DNA of 64,000 bases, taken from assembly GCF_018531445.1 (NCBI RefSeq), contig NZ_JAHDTH010000014.1, positions 1 to 64,000 on the forward strand. Direction: 5' to 3'. Positions 16,787 to 25,859 of this stretch are shown piece after piece. The notes below the pieces were generated by a model. The model saw only the letters and a program-made list of their open reading frames with translations. It had not been told where the DNA came from and made no database searches. The DNA is from Pseudonocardia lacus (GTDB lineage: Bacteria > Actinomycetota > Actinomycetes > Mycobacteriales > Pseudonocardiaceae). Numbering within the stretch: the first letter of the stretch is position 1; each line of letters opens with the position of its first letter. The position numbers and the translations under genes are program-made.

Positions 16787-17428
16787 TCAGGGCGGGGTGG
16801 GTAGGCGCGGGGGCCAGGCCGCGTCGACCGAACGGGCGCAGCGGTCGGGCTCGTCGCCGACCGCGACGAACAGCGCCACCGCGATCCGCGGCCACTGCGC
16901 CAGCAGCACCTCGACCGGCAGCACCCCGGTCAGCACCAGGGTCGTCAACCCGTGCCCGCTGGCCCAGACGCGCACCGCCAACTGCTCGGGGTCGCAGTCG
17001 GGCGCGAACCGACCGGCGGCCCGGGCCCGGTCCGCGGCGGCCACCAGCGCGCTGAACCCACCGTCGGCCGCCGACCGGTCCGCCAGGCCCGCGACCTCGT
17101 CGAACATGGCCCGGTACAGGTCGGGGTGGGCGAACGCGTTCTCGGTGTAGGCGGCGCCGAGCGCGACGACATCGCGCACCGGGTCGTCGGTCGGCGGGAC
17201 CGCGGCGAGCCGGGCGGCCAGCCGGGCGAACCCCTCCTCGCGCACCGCCCGCCACAGCCCGGGCATGCCGCCGAAGTGCGTGTACACGGCCATCGTCGAC
17301 GCCCCCGTCCCGGCGACGACCGAGCGCAGGGTCACCGGTTCGCGGCGGGCGAGCATGGCGGCGGCGCGCTCGACCAGCGCGGCGCGCACCTGCGGCGGGG
17401 CGGTCTTCGGCACTTGCCCAGAATACAT
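16787..17428 (-). CDS. TetR/AcrR family regulator
   Basis: The protein has 213 residues. The N-terminal helix-turn-helix reads RAALVERAAAMLARREPVTLRSVVAGTGASTMAVYTHFGGM in its typical order, followed by a helical ligand-binding domain with VRVWASGHGLTTLVL. It is transcribed away from the RidA gene across a 53-bp gap filled with two related operator-like sites, so it most likely represses itself and the RidA/LLM genes. The ATG at 17428 lies inside the first site; a GTG at 17413 is the alternative start. Confidence 0.85.
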   Translation of the reverse strand: MYSGQVPKTAPPQVRAALVERAAAMLARREPVTLRSVVAGTGASTMAVYTHFGGMPGLWRAVREEGFARLAARLAAVPPTDDPVRDVVALGAAYTENAFAHPDLYRAMFDEVAGLADRSAADGGFSALVAAADRARAAGRFAPDCDPEQLAVRVWASGHGLTTLVLTGVLPVEVLLAQWPRIAVALFVAVGDEPDRCARSVDAAWPPRLPTPP

Positions 17429-17465
17429 AGCAGTGCTATACCTCGGTATGCATAGCGTTGATATG
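17423..17465. promoter_or_regulatory. two related operator-like sites between TetR and RidA genes
   Basis: ATACATAGCAGTGCTATAC starts at 17423 and contains the perfect 13-bp palindrome ATAGCAGTGCTAT (17427-17439). A second copy, ATGCATAGCGTTGATATG, starts at 17448, 25 bp on, and agrees at about 13 of 18 positions. The spacing of two copies in a divergent gap is typical of TetR-family operators. Confidence 0.55.
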
Positions 17466-17481
17466 TCACCGAGGAGGAGCA

Positions 17482-17889
17482 ATGCCCGTCGAGTTCCTGA
17501 ACCCGCCCGCCCTGCCCCAGCCCGAGCACTACTGGCAGATGTCGGTGGCCTCCGGGTCGCGCACCGTCCACCTGTCCGGCCAGGTCGCCCGCGCCGCCGA
17601 CGGCACCCCGGTCGGCGACGGCGACCTGGCCGCCCAGGTCGAGCAGGCCTACCTGAACGTGGCGGCCGCGCTGGACGCCGTCGGCGGCAGCTTCGCCGAC
17701 GTCGCCAAGCTGACCGTCTACGTCGTGGACTGGTCGCCGGACAAGCTGCCCGCCCTCGGCGCCGGCGTGGGCAGGGCCGCCGAGCGGCTCGGCACCGACC
17801 TGCGGCGCCCGATCACGCTGCTCGGGGTGGCCGGGCTCGGCGAGCCCGACCTGCTGGTCGAGGTCGAGGCCGTCGCCGTCCTCCCATGA
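17482..17889 (+). CDS. RidA family (YjgF/UK114) protein
   Basis: The protein has 135 residues. It matches the RidA pattern: LSGQVARAADGTPVGDGDLAAQVEQAYLN near the middle and RRPITLLGVAGLGEPDLLVEVEAVAV at the end. RidA proteins hydrolyse reactive enamine/imine intermediates; many of the Rid1-Rid7 branches have other substrates. A conserved arginine near the end appears replaced by leucine (VAGLG rather than the V..R of true RidA), so imine deaminase activity is not certain. The ATG has AGGAGG five bases before. Confidence 0.8.
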   Translation: MPVEFLNPPALPQPEHYWQMSVASGSRTVHLSGQVARAADGTPVGDGDLAAQVEQAYLNVAAALDAVGGSFADVAKLTVYVVDWSPDKLPALGAGVGRAAERLGTDLRRPITLLGVAGLGEPDLLVEVEAVAVLP

Positions 17890-17962
17890 TCGCGCTCTTG
17901 CCGTCCGGCGCGGCCTCGCGCAGGCTGGGGCGACGGCACGGGCTCCGACGGGGGAGTGATCG

Positions 17963-19024
17963 GTGAGGGTCGAGACGCAGCTGCCACTGGGCAAGGTCGA
18001 TCCCGGGCTGCGGCCCGCCGACACGACCGTCGACATGCGCACCTTCGGCCGCCAGGCCGAGCTCGTCGAGCGGCTCGGCTTCGACGGCCTCGCGCTCACC
18101 GAGACCAAGGAGGACCCGATCGTCGCGCTCGCCGTCGCCGCCGAGCGCACCGAGCGGATCCGGCTCAGCACGGCCGTGGTCATCGCCTTCCCCCGCAGCC
18201 CGACGGCCGTCGCGCTGAGCGCGTGGACGATGTCGCGGCTGTCCGGCGGGCGGTTCACCCTCGGGCTGGGCACCCAGGTCAAGGGGCACATCGAGCGCCG
18301 GTACGGGGTGCGGTGGTCGGCACCCGGGCCGTGGATCAAGGAGTACGTGCAGGCCGTTCGGGCGGTCTGGCGCACGTGGCAGGAGGGCGTGCCGCTCGAC
18401 CACCACGGCGAGCACTACGACCTCACCCTGATGAACCCGCTGTTCGACCCCGGCCCCATCGAGCACCCGGACATCCCCGTGCACCTGGCCGCGGTGCGCC
18501 CGGGGATGGCCCGGATCGGCGGCGAGGTCGCCGACGGCGTCCGGCCGCACCCGATCTGCACCCGCGCCTACCTCGAGGAGGTGCTGCGCCCCGCCGTCGA
18601 CCGGGGCGCCGCCGCGGCGGGGCGCGACCCGGGCGCCATCGAGGTGGTGGCCAGCCCGCTGATCGTCACCGCGCCGACGGAACGGGAGCTGGAGGCCCGG
18701 GTCAGCGACGTGCGGGCGCGGATCTCGTTCTACGCCTCCACCCGCACCTACCGGCCCGTCTTCGCCCACCACGGCTGGGACGACATCGCGGAGGAACTGT
18801 CGACCCTCTCCCGCGCGCAGCGGTGGGCCGAGATGGAGCGCCTGGTCAGCGACGAGATGGTGGAGACGATCGCGGTGGTCGGCACCCACGACCGGATCGC
18901 CGAGCGGGTCTGGCGGCGCTACCAGGGGGTGTGCTCCGCGGTGGAGTTCAGCCTCCCGGTCAACGGCCCGGCCGACGAGGAGCGGATGACGGCGGAGGTC
19001 GCCGCGGTCCGGCGCGGGTTCTGA
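17963..19024 (+). CDS. LLM-class (TIGR03617-like) F420-dependent oxidoreductase
   Basis: The protein has 353 residues and a luciferase-like TIM barrel: FDGLALTETKEDPIVALAVAAERTERIRLSTAV near the N-terminus, PRSPTAVALSAWTMSRLSGGRFTLGLGTQVKGHIERR, and the C-terminal barrel strands VEVVASPLIV and VGTHDRIAERV. This branch is mostly F420-dependent in actinobacteria. The GTG has GGGGGAG six bases before it and lies 73 bp after RidA on the same strand, so both may answer to the TetR regulator. The substrate is unknown. Confidence 0.8.
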   Translation: MRVETQLPLGKVDPGLRPADTTVDMRTFGRQAELVERLGFDGLALTETKEDPIVALAVAAERTERIRLSTAVVIAFPRSPTAVALSAWTMSRLSGGRFTLGLGTQVKGHIERRYGVRWSAPGPWIKEYVQAVRAVWRTWQEGVPLDHHGEHYDLTLMNPLFDPGPIEHPDIPVHLAAVRPGMARIGGEVADGVRPHPICTRAYLEEVLRPAVDRGAAAAGRDPGAIEVVASPLIVTAPTERELEARVSDVRARISFYASTRTYRPVFAHHGWDDIAEELSTLSRAQRWAEMERLVSDEMVETIAVVGTHDRIAERVWRRYQGVCSAVEFSLPVNGPADEERMTAEVAAVRRGF

Positions 19025-19069
19025 CCGGTCCGACGGGTTGCTCCGTCCGGCAGCGGGTAGATCGTCCGC

Positions 19070-19390
19070 ATGGCTGACGACGTGCAGGCCGAGTTCGACG
19101 ACGCCGTGAACATGACCGCCGGCGAGCTGGAGAAGTGGCTCGACACCGACGAGTCGAAGGCGGCGGGGCAGGACAAGGGCGGCGGCGAGTCGACCGGGCA
19201 CGCGTCCGGGCGGCGGATCGTGGAGATCCTGCGGGCGGAGAAGACCGACCTGACCGACGACGACCGCGCGCACATGCGCAAGGTCGTCGGCTACGTGCAC
19301 CGCCACACGGCCCAGCGCCCGAAGGGCGACATCGAGGGCAGCACCTGGCGGCACTCGCTGATGAACTGGGGCCACGACCCGGTCAAGTGA
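19070..19390 (+). CDS. DUF3140 family protein
   Basis: The protein has 106 residues. The sequence carries the conserved DUF3140 stretches NMTAGELEKWLDTDESKAAG, HASGRRIVEILR, DDRAHMRKVVGYVHRH and the C-terminal WRHSLMNWGHDP. The family is widespread in actinobacteria and fungi, probably DNA-associated, without proven function. It is a single-gene unit ending before a bidirectional hairpin. Confidence 0.85.
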   Translation: MADDVQAEFDDAVNMTAGELEKWLDTDESKAAGQDKGGGESTGHASGRRIVEILRAEKTDLTDDDRAHMRKVVGYVHRHTAQRPKGDIEGSTWRHSLMNWGHDPVK

Positions 19391-19470
19391 CCGGCGCGAG
19401 ATCCGCATGACGCGCCTCGGGGAGCGCGCGGAGGTGCATGGTCTACATCCCGTGGGCGCCCTCCCTCCGC

Positions 19471-19498
19471 TGTCCTCGCAGCACGCTCTGCGAGGACA
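19471..19498. terminator. hairpin between convergent genes
   Basis: TGTCCTCGCAG pairs perfectly with CTGCGAGGACA (11 bp) around a CACGCT loop. It sits between the ends of the DUF3140 gene and the O-methyltransferase gene, so it can serve both strands. No T-tract follows. Its CTCGCAG/CTGCGAG arms recur in the repeat block near 59.7 kb. Confidence 0.55.
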
Positions 19499-19508
19499 CC
19501 CACCACCG

Positions 19509-20093
19509 CTACCGGCGCAGCGCCAGCAGCTCCCCCTTGCCGACGCCGATCGTCGTCGTGACGAGCGCGGGGTCGGCCTCGATGAGCGCGCGCAGCGGCG
19601 CGATCTCCTCCGGGTGCGAGGTGGCGTTGTCGGCCACCAGCACCCCGCCCGGGCGCAGCACCCGCGACGGGTGCGGCCACCACCCCGGGTACTCGGTGCG
19701 CTCCGCGTCCAGGAACAGCAGGTCGACCTCGCCGTCGCCGTAGCCGGCCAGCGCGGCGCCGCCGTCGTCCACCCGGAAGGACACGTGCTCGCCGAGGCCG
19801 GCGCCGTCGACGGTGCGCCGGGCGTGCTCCTGCGCGGTGGCGTCGGTGTCGACGGTGACGACCCGGCCTCCGGTGGCCCGGGCGGCGTCGGCCAGCCAGA
19901 GCGTCGACACCCCGAGCGACGTGCCGATCTCGACGATCGTCGTGGCGCGCAGGGACTGCGCGAGGAACCACAGGAAGCGCCCGGCGTCGGGTTCCAGGAC
20001 GCGCCACCGGTCGAGCCGGTCGGCCTGGCGCGCGTCGTGCTCCTCCGCGGCCCGGGTCAGGTCGTCGATGATCTGCTGCACCGTGGCGTCCAC
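19509..20093 (-). CDS. O-methyltransferase-like SAM-dependent enzyme
   Basis: The protein has 194 residues from the GTG at 20093. Motif I is TIVEIGTSLGVSTLWLA, the acidic residue after strand 2 is in VVTVDTDA, then DLLFLDAERTEYPGWWP and the strand RPGGVLVADNATSHPEE typical of the catechol O-methyltransferase (class MT_3) group. A metal site (DAE, DN) is present. The upstream GNAT gene ends 7 bp before, so they form a two-gene operon. The start could also be a nearby GTG because no strong ribosome-binding site is seen. Confidence 0.8.
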   Translation of the reverse strand: MDATVQQIIDDLTRAAEEHDARQADRLDRWRVLEPDAGRFLWFLAQSLRATTIVEIGTSLGVSTLWLADAARATGGRVVTVDTDATAQEHARRTVDGAGLGEHVSFRVDDGGAALAGYGDGEVDLLFLDAERTEYPGWWPHPSRVLRPGGVLVADNATSHPEEIAPLRALIEADPALVTTTIGVGKGELLALRR

Positions 20094-20100
20094 GACCGGA

Positions 20101-20685
20101 TCATCCCAGCCGGGGGTCGTCGTGCAGCCGGGCGTGCAGGTGCACGTCGTGCCAGCCGTCGACGTGGCGCATGTGCCCGCGCATCGTCCCCTCCAGCGCG
20201 TACCCGGCCCGTTCCGCCACCCGGCACGACGCCGTGTTGCGCACCGAGTGGACGAGTTCGATCCGGTGCAGCCCCAGCACCGTGAACGCCCAGTGGCCGG
20301 CCAGCCGCACGGCCCGCGTCGCCACGCCGGCGCCGCGGGCGCCCGGTAAGACCCAGTAGGACACCTTCGCGCTGCCCGCGAAGGGCCGGAAGCCGCGCAG
20401 GGCGACGTAGCCGATGAGCCGGTCGTCGGGGTCGGCGACGGCCCAGCAGGCGTCGGTGCCGGCCCGCCACAGCCGGCCCCAGCCGCCGACCCACTCCGCG
20501 GCCTCGTCGGGGTCGAGCCTGCGCCGGTGCCAGTGCTGGATGTCCGGGTCGGCGAAGGCGACGAGCACACCCGCGGTGTCGCGGGGCCGCCACGGGCGCA
20601 GCCGCACCCCGTCGCCCCGCAGCGTCGGCTGGACGTGGCGGGCCAGGGCGGTGCGGGGCAGGGCGGGGGCGACGAGGAGCGGCAC
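20101..20685 (-). CDS. GNAT N-acetyltransferase (RimJ/RimL type)
   Basis: The protein has 194 residues. The GNAT fold is shown by RLRPWRPRDTAGVLVAFADPD near the start, LIGYVALRG, the acetyl-CoA loop PGARGAGVATRAVRLAGHWAF, and LHRIELVHSVRNTASCRVAERAGYALEG, a string typical of RimJ/RimL-like enzymes that acetylate N-termini or small amines. It is the first gene of the pair with the O-methyltransferase. Substrate unknown. Confidence 0.85.
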   Translation of the reverse strand: MPLLVAPALPRTALARHVQPTLRGDGVRLRPWRPRDTAGVLVAFADPDIQHWHRRRLDPDEAAEWVGGWGRLWRAGTDACWAVADPDDRLIGYVALRGFRPFAGSAKVSYWVLPGARGAGVATRAVRLAGHWAFTVLGLHRIELVHSVRNTASCRVAERAGYALEGTMRGHMRHVDGWHDVHLHARLHDDPRLG

Positions 20686-20918
20686 CGGCCGATCCTCCCG
20701 GAAATCGCTGGCCGGGTTCCGGTGAGCGCGGCTATCGTCCTGTCGTTCGCTCCGGTTCCTCCTGAGAAGGCGATGCCATGGTCACCCCCCGGTCGCACCG
20801 GGGCGGATGACGACCCGGCCGACAGTCGGCCGCCTCCGCGCGTCTCGCGCGCGGCATCGTCGTGCCCCGGTGCTCGTCAGCACGTCTCACGAGCACATCC
20901 TTTTGGAGCACACCCGAA

Positions 20919-21674
20919 GTGACCACCGATTCCCTGTCCGCCTGGTACGCGGACTTCTTCACCGAGCTGCCCAACGCCTTCTGGCGGGCGGCCGTCCCGG
21001 CCGAGGCGACCGCCGCCGAGGTCGACTTCCTGCAGCGGGCGACGGGCCTGCCGCCGGGCGGGCGCGTCCTGGACGTGGCCTGCGGCAGCGGCCGGCACGC
21101 CCTCGTGCTGGCCCGGCGCGGGCACCGGGTCACCGGCCTGGACGTGTCGACCGAGGCCGTCGGGTTCGCCCGGGCCGCGGCCGCCGCCGAGGGCCTGGCG
21201 CTCGACCTGCGCGTCGGCGACATGCGGGCGCTGCCCGCGGACGTCCGGGCCGACCTGGCGATCTGCATGGGCAACGCGTTCGGCTACCTCGACCACGAGG
21301 GCACCCGGGCGTCCCTGGCCGACCTGGCCGGGCTCGTCGTGCCCGGCGGCGCGCTCGTCCTGGACTACGCGTTCGCGGCCGAGTCGCTGCTGCCCGGGCT
21401 GAGCCTGGACGAGGAGCCGATGACCCTCGGCGGGGTGGAGGCCACGCAGGTCAACACCTACGACGCCGTCGACGGCCGGTGGCTGACGGAGTTCACGTTC
21501 CGCCGCGGCACCGAGGTGCACCGCGGCACGAGCGTGCAGCACGTCTACACCGCGGCCGAGGTCGTGCGGCTGGTCCGCGGGGCCGGGTTCGGCGGGGTCG
21601 AGCTGTTCGGCGACCCCGACGGCGCGCCGTACGCGTTGGGCAGCCCGCGCCTGCTGCTGGTCGCCCGCCGCTGA
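20919..21674 (+). CDS. class I SAM-dependent methyltransferase
   Basis: The protein has 251 residues and a GTG start preceded by TGGAG about 11 bases away. Motif I is RVLDVACGSGRHALVLA, motif II GHRVTGLDVSTEAVGFARA, then DLAICMGNAFGYL. This matches Methyltransf_25-type enzymes that act on small molecules. The longer frame upstream lacks support. No functional partner is evident. Confidence 0.8.
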   Translation: MTTDSLSAWYADFFTELPNAFWRAAVPAEATAAEVDFLQRATGLPPGGRVLDVACGSGRHALVLARRGHRVTGLDVSTEAVGFARAAAAAEGLALDLRVGDMRALPADVRADLAICMGNAFGYLDHEGTRASLADLAGLVVPGGALVLDYAFAAESLLPGLSLDEEPMTLGGVEATQVNTYDAVDGRWLTEFTFRRGTEVHRGTSVQHVYTAAEVVRLVRGAGFGGVELFGDPDGAPYALGSPRLLLVARR

Positions 21675-21785
21675 CCGCGTCGGGGGGAGGGATCCGCGGT
21701 CCCGGCCGTGGGACCCTCCCCCGACCGGTGAGTCGCGGGCCCGGTCCGAGTCGTACCCGCAGCGACCGACCGGGAGGAAACCGCC

Positions 21786-22247
21786 ATGACCACCACCGAC
21801 CGCAGCCCCGCCCTCGCCGCGCTGGACGTCCTCGTGGGCTCGTGGACCGTCCGGCCCGTCCCCCCGCCGGAGTGGGGCGTCGTCGACCCCGACGCCATGG
21901 CCGGCGGCGTCACCTTCGAGTGGGCGCTGGGCGGCGCGTACCTGGTGGGGCGGTCGCACGCCCCCGACCCGGTGCCCGACAGCATGACCGTCATCGCCCC
22001 CGACGGCGACGGCTACCGCCAGCACTACTACGACTCCCGCGGCGTCACCCGGCTCTACCGGATGACCCTGGCCGACGGCGTCTGGACGCTGCTGCGCACC
22101 GAGCCCGACTTCTCGCCCCTGGACTTCGCGCAGCGCTTCGTCGGCGAGTTCGACCCCGACGCCACGACGATCGCCGGGCGCTGGGAGCAGTCCCACGACG
22201 GCGGGCGCACCTGGGAGCTGGACTTCGAGCTCACCTACCGGCGCTGA
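21786..22247 (+). CDS. DUF1579-like small protein
   Basis: The protein has 153 residues. The start [14 protein letters not shown], the inner [14 protein letters not shown], and [12 protein letters not shown] / [40 protein letters not shown] follow the lipocalin-like DUF1579 pattern. It has a GGGAGG box upstream and sits one base before the sigma-factor gene, so they are co-transcribed. It may bind a small ligand or be a target or partner of the sigma factor; this is inference. Confidence 0.7.
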   Translation: MTTTDRSPALAALDVLVGSWTVRPVPPPEWGVVDPDAMAGGVTFEWALGGAYLVGRSHAPDPVPDSMTVIAPDGDGYRQHYYDSRGVTRLYRMTLADGVWTLLRTEPDFSPLDFAQRFVGEFDPDATTIAGRWEQSHDGGRTWELDFELTYRR

Positions 22248-22248
22248 C

Positions 22249-23253
22249 GTGACCGATCTGCTCACCGCGGCCATGGCGGGCGAGCCGGGCGCCTTCGACC
22301 GGCTCGTCGGCCCGCACCGGGCCGAGCTGGAGGCGCACTGCTACCGCATGGTCGGCTCCCTGCACGACGCCCAGGACCTGGTCCAGGAGACGCTGCTGCG
22401 GGCGTGGCGCGGCCTGGGCGGGTTCGACGGCCGCGGCCCGATCCGGCCGTGGCTGTACCGGATCGCCACGAACCGGTGCCTGACGCTGCTGGAGCGGCGC
22501 GGGCGCCGCGAGCTGCCCACCGACCTGGCCCCGGGCGCGGCCGAGGCCGCCGAGCGGTCGTGGCTGGAGCCCTACCCCGACCAGCGGCTCGACGCGCCGG
22601 GGCAGAGCGCCGAGCAGCGCTACGTGCTGCGCGAGGGCGTCGAGCTCGCGTTCGTGGCCGCGCTGCAGCACCTGCCGGCCCGGCAGCGGGCGGCGCTGGT
22701 GCTCTGCGAGGTGCTGGCGTTCACCGCCGAGGAGGCCGCCGGCATGCTCGACACGAGCGTCCCGGCGGTGACCAGCGCGCTGCAGCGGGCCCGCCGCACG
22801 CTGCGCGGCCGCGCGCACAGCCAGCAGGACGTCCAGCGCGCGCTGGGCGACGCGGGCGTGCGCGACCTCGCCGACCGCTACACCGCGGCGTGGGAGGCGG
22901 GCGACGTCGACGGGATCGTCGCGATGCTGACCGACGACGCCCGCTACGCGATGCCGCCGCAGCCGGCCTGGTTCGAGGGCCGCGCGGCGATCCGGGAGTT
23001 CCTGATCGGCGGCCCGCTGGGTTCGCAGTGGCTGTTCCGGCCGGCCCGCGCCAACGGCCAGCTCGCGTTCGCCACCTACCTGCGCGAGCGGCCCCACGAG
23101 CGCTGGGTCGCCGGGGGCCTGGACGTGCTGGCCCTGCGCGGCGACCGGATCGCCGAGGTCGTGTCGTTCCTGGGGCCCGAGGTGTTCGTCGCGTTCGGGC
23201 TCCCGACTTCCCTCGACCCGACCGATGATCCGGCGGCACCGGCGGGGTTGTAG
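22249..23253 (+). CDS. sigma-70 family (SigG/ECF-like) factor with SnoaL-like C-terminus
   Basis: The protein has 334 residues. Sigma region 2 is [25 protein letters not shown] (residues about 24-48) and region 4 is [42 protein letters not shown] (about 143-184). A SnoaL/NTF2-like domain fills residues 205-320, as in TIGR02960/SigG-type and ECF41-like factors, where the extra domain tunes activity instead of an anti-sigma factor. The GTG follows the DUF1579 stop by one base. The next gene is a double SnoaL protein, which fits such loci. Confidence 0.85.
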   Translation: MTDLLTAAMAGEPGAFDRLVGPHRAELEAHCYRMVGSLHDAQDLVQETLLRAWRGLGGFDGRGPIRPWLYRIATNRCLTLLERRGRRELPTDLAPGAAEAAERSWLEPYPDQRLDAPGQSAEQRYVLREGVELAFVAALQHLPARQRAALVLCEVLAFTAEEAAGMLDTSVPAVTSALQRARRTLRGRAHSQQDVQRALGDAGVRDLADRYTAAWEAGDVDGIVAMLTDDARYAMPPQPAWFEGRAAIREFLIGGPLGSQWLFRPARANGQLAFATYLRERPHERWVAGGLDVLALRGDRIAEVVSFLGPEVFVAFGLPTSLDPTDDPAAPAGL

Positions 23254-23257
23254 CGGT

Positions 23258-24064
23258 ATGAGCGACGACGAGAAGACCATCCGCGAGCAGATCGAGCGCT
23301 GGGCCGAGGCCGTGCACCGCGGCGACGTGGACGCCGTGCTGGCCGACCGCAGCCCCGACATCGTCATGTTCGACGTGCCGCCCCCGCAGGACGGCGTGCG
23401 CGGCATCGACGCCTACCGCGAGACCTGGCCGCCCTTCTTCGAGTGGCTGGCGTCGGGGGCGCTGTTCGAGGTCGTGTCGGTCGAGGTGACCGCGGGCGTG
23501 GACGTCGCGTTCGCGCACGCGCTGCTGCGCTGCGGGATGCCCGACGAGCTGGCCGCGAACCCGGACCACCGGCTGCGGGTCACGTTCGGGCTGCGCAAGC
23601 GGGACGGCCGCTGGCTCGTCGCGCACGAGCACCACTCGTTCCCCGACGCGAGCGGCGCCGACGCCGACGCCGTCCGGGCGCTGCACCGGCGCTGGTACGC
23701 CGCCACGGCCGCCAAGGACCTCGACGGGATCATGGACGGCATCGCCGACGACGTCGTCTCCTACGAGCACGAGGCGCCGCTGGTGCACCGGGGCGCCGAC
23801 GCCGTGCGCGAGGTCTGCCGCGGCGGGCTGGAGGCGTCCACCGGCACCGTCACCTGGGACGTCCCCGACCTGGAGGTCGCCGTGGTCGGCGACCTGGCCG
23901 TCGGCTGGGGGCTCAACCGGGTGCGCGCCGACGGGCACGAGTCGTGGTCGCGGGGGACCCGGGTCTTCCGGCGCCGCGGCGACCGCTGGGAGATGGTCCA
24001 CCAGCACGTCTCCTACCCCTACGATCCGGGGACGGGCGCGGCGCTGACCGACCTGACCCCGTAA
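23258..24064 (+). CDS. tandem SnoaL-like (NTF2-fold) protein
   Basis: The protein has 268 residues and two NTF2-like domains. The first (1-130) has IERWAEAVHRGDVDAVLADRSPDIVMFDVPPP and GRWLVAHEHHSFPD; the second (about 140-260) has LHRRWYAATAAKDLDGIMDGIADDVVSYEHEAP and GDRWEMVHQHVSYPYDP. The two look like an internal duplication of a DUF4440/SnoaL unit. The start at 23258 lies 4 bp after the sigma-gene stop; an ATG at 23225 overlapping that gene is less likely. Functions of such orphan SnoaL proteins are unknown, and a link to the sigma factor is inferred from position. Confidence 0.75.
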   Translation: MSDDEKTIREQIERWAEAVHRGDVDAVLADRSPDIVMFDVPPPQDGVRGIDAYRETWPPFFEWLASGALFEVVSVEVTAGVDVAFAHALLRCGMPDELAANPDHRLRVTFGLRKRDGRWLVAHEHHSFPDASGADADAVRALHRRWYAATAAKDLDGIMDGIADDVVSYEHEAPLVHRGADAVREVCRGGLEASTGTVTWDVPDLEVAVVGDLAVGWGLNRVRADGHESWSRGTRVFRRRGDRWEMVHQHVSYPYDPGTGAALTDLTP

Positions 24065-24177
24065 TCGTCGCCCCCCGAACAGGGCCAATCCCCGTATCTG
24101 CCGCCCGGTCGCCGGGCTCATCATCGCTGCGGCGCGGCCGACCGGCGGCGGCCCGATGGGTGATGTTGGGGGAAGCC

Positions 24178-25416
24178 ATGGACCGGATCCACGACGTCGT
24201 GGTCGTCGGCGGGGGCATCGCGGGATCCGCGCTGGCCACGGTGCTCGCCCGCGACGGCTACGACGTGCTCGTGCTGGAGCGCCAGACGTCCTACCGCGAC
24301 AAGGTGCGCGGCGAGACGCTGCTCTGCTGGGGCGTCGTCGAGCTGCAGCGGTTGGGCCTGGAGCAGGTGCTGCTGGACGCCGGCGGGTGCTACGCCACGC
24401 GGATGGTGCCCTACGACGAGCTCCTGCCGCCCGCGCACGCCGAGGCGGCCGCCGCGCCGCTGGCCGGGCTGCTGCCCGGCGTGCCGGGCGCCCTGGACGT
24501 CGGGCACCCCGAGGCCTGCGAGGCACTGGCCACCGCGGCTGCCGGCGCTGGGGCGACGGTCGTCCGCGGGGTGGGCGACGTTGAGGTCGTGCCCGGCGAG
24601 GAGCCCGTCGTGCGGTACGAGCACGACGACGTCGCGTACCAGGTCGGCTGCCGGCTGGTGGTCGGCGCGGACGGGCGGATGTCGACGGTGCGCCGGCAGC
24701 TGGGCATCGAGCTGCAGCAGTGCGCCCCGCGCACGATGGGCGGCGGCATGCTGGTCGACGGCCTGCACGACTGGCCGGCCGGGCAGATGTCGCTGGGCAC
24801 CGAGGGCGACGTGTACTACCTGATGTTCCCCCGGGCCGGCGGGCGGGCGCGGCTGTACCTGATGCACGACCTCGCCCAGCGCGGCCGGTTCGCCGGGCCC
24901 GACCGGGAGAAGGCGTTCCTGGACGCCTACCAGCTGAGCTGCATCCCGGGCAGCGCGATGTTCGCCGCCGCCGAGCCCGCCGGGCCGTGCGTCTTCTACC
25001 CGATGAACGACAGCTGGGTCGACGACCCGCGCGCGCCCGGCGTGGTGCTGATCGGCGACGCCGCCGGCTGGAACGACCCGATCATCGGCCAGGGCCTGTC
25101 GATCTCGCTGCGCGACGTGCGGATGGTGGCCGACGTCCTGCGCGCGAGCACCGACCGCTCCCCCGCCGCGTTCACCCCCTACGTCGAGGAGCGCCGCGAG
25201 CGGATGCGGCGGCTGCGGATCTCGGCCGAGGTCGTCACCGCCCTGTCGGCCACGTTCACCCCGCAGGCCACCGCCCGGCGCGCCGCCTACAGCGCGGTGT
25301 TCCGCACGGACCCCGTGCTGGGCGGTCCCAGGCTGGCCACCATCGTGGGGCCGGACCAGCTGCCGGCCGAGGGGTTCACCAGGCAGAACGTGGAACGGAT
25401 CCTGGCGATGGGCTGA
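24178..25416 (+). CDS. FAD-dependent monooxygenase/oxidoreductase
   Basis: The protein has 412 residues. The N-terminal Rossmann motif is VVVVGGGIAGSALATVLARDGYDVLVLER (residues about 7-35), followed by the R-G-E segment DKVRGETLLCWGV, GADGRMSTVRRQLG, and the second FAD motif VVLIGDAAGWNDPIIGQGLSISLRDVRMV. This is the PHBH/geranylgeranyl-reductase-like group A flavoprotein family. The ATG has GGGGGA six bases before. It stands alone, and the substrate (aromatic, polyketide or isoprenoid) cannot be judged. Confidence 0.8.
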   Translation: MDRIHDVVVVGGGIAGSALATVLARDGYDVLVLERQTSYRDKVRGETLLCWGVVELQRLGLEQVLLDAGGCYATRMVPYDELLPPAHAEAAAAPLAGLLPGVPGALDVGHPEACEALATAAAGAGATVVRGVGDVEVVPGEEPVVRYEHDDVAYQVGCRLVVGADGRMSTVRRQLGIELQQCAPRTMGGGMLVDGLHDWPAGQMSLGTEGDVYYLMFPRAGGRARLYLMHDLAQRGRFAGPDREKAFLDAYQLSCIPGSAMFAAAEPAGPCVFYPMNDSWVDDPRAPGVVLIGDAAGWNDPIIGQGLSISLRDVRMVADVLRASTDRSPAAFTPYVEERRERMRRLRISAEVVTALSATFTPQATARRAAYSAVFRTDPVLGGPRLATIVGPDQLPAEGFTRQNVERILAMG

Positions 25417-25424
25417 CGCGATCC

Positions 25425-25859
25425 TCAGCCGACGAGCGTGAACCCGAGCGTGACCGTGTCGAACCGCTCAACCCCGCCCGCCCCGGCCGACGCCCTGGTC
25501 GACACGCTCAACTCGCCGGGCTCGAAGGGCGCACCGGTGAGGTGCGGCAGCACGGCGTCCCACACCACGGGCCCACCCGGCAGGCAGTCGACGTAGGCGT
25601 CGAACATGCCGAACGCCCCGCTGGAGAACTGCACGGCGTCGCCCGACACCCTCACCCGGGCGGCCTCAGAACAGGTGACGGTGCCCTCGACGATCGGGTA
25701 CCCGGTGCCGCCGTCGATGACGCCGCCGGTGGTCTCGATGCCCAGCTCCGGGGACGTCCCCCCGGCGGCGGACGCCGTGCCGGGCAGGGTCACCGCGGCG
25801 ACCAGGGCGACCAGGGCGACGACGGCTGACGCGGTGGTGCGACGCACGAGAACTCCCAC
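25425..25859 (-). CDS. secreted hypothetical protein
   Basis: The protein has 144 residues. A classical signal peptide covers about residues 1-31 (basic MGVLVRRT, hydrophobic VVALVALVAAVTL, cleavage near TASA-AG). The mature part is a beta-rich domain of about 110 residues with a pair of cysteines (TVTCSEA and YVDCLPG), likely one disulfide. The GTG has GGGGGA about five bases before. It resembles small exported actinobacterial proteins of no known function. Confidence 0.65.
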   Translation of the reverse strand: MGVLVRRTTASAVVALVALVAAVTLPGTASAAGGTSPELGIETTGGVIDGGTGYPIVEGTVTCSEAARVRVSGDAVQFSSGAFGMFDAYVDCLPGGPVVWDAVLPHLTGAPFEPGELSVSTRASAGAGGVERFDTVTLGFTLVG

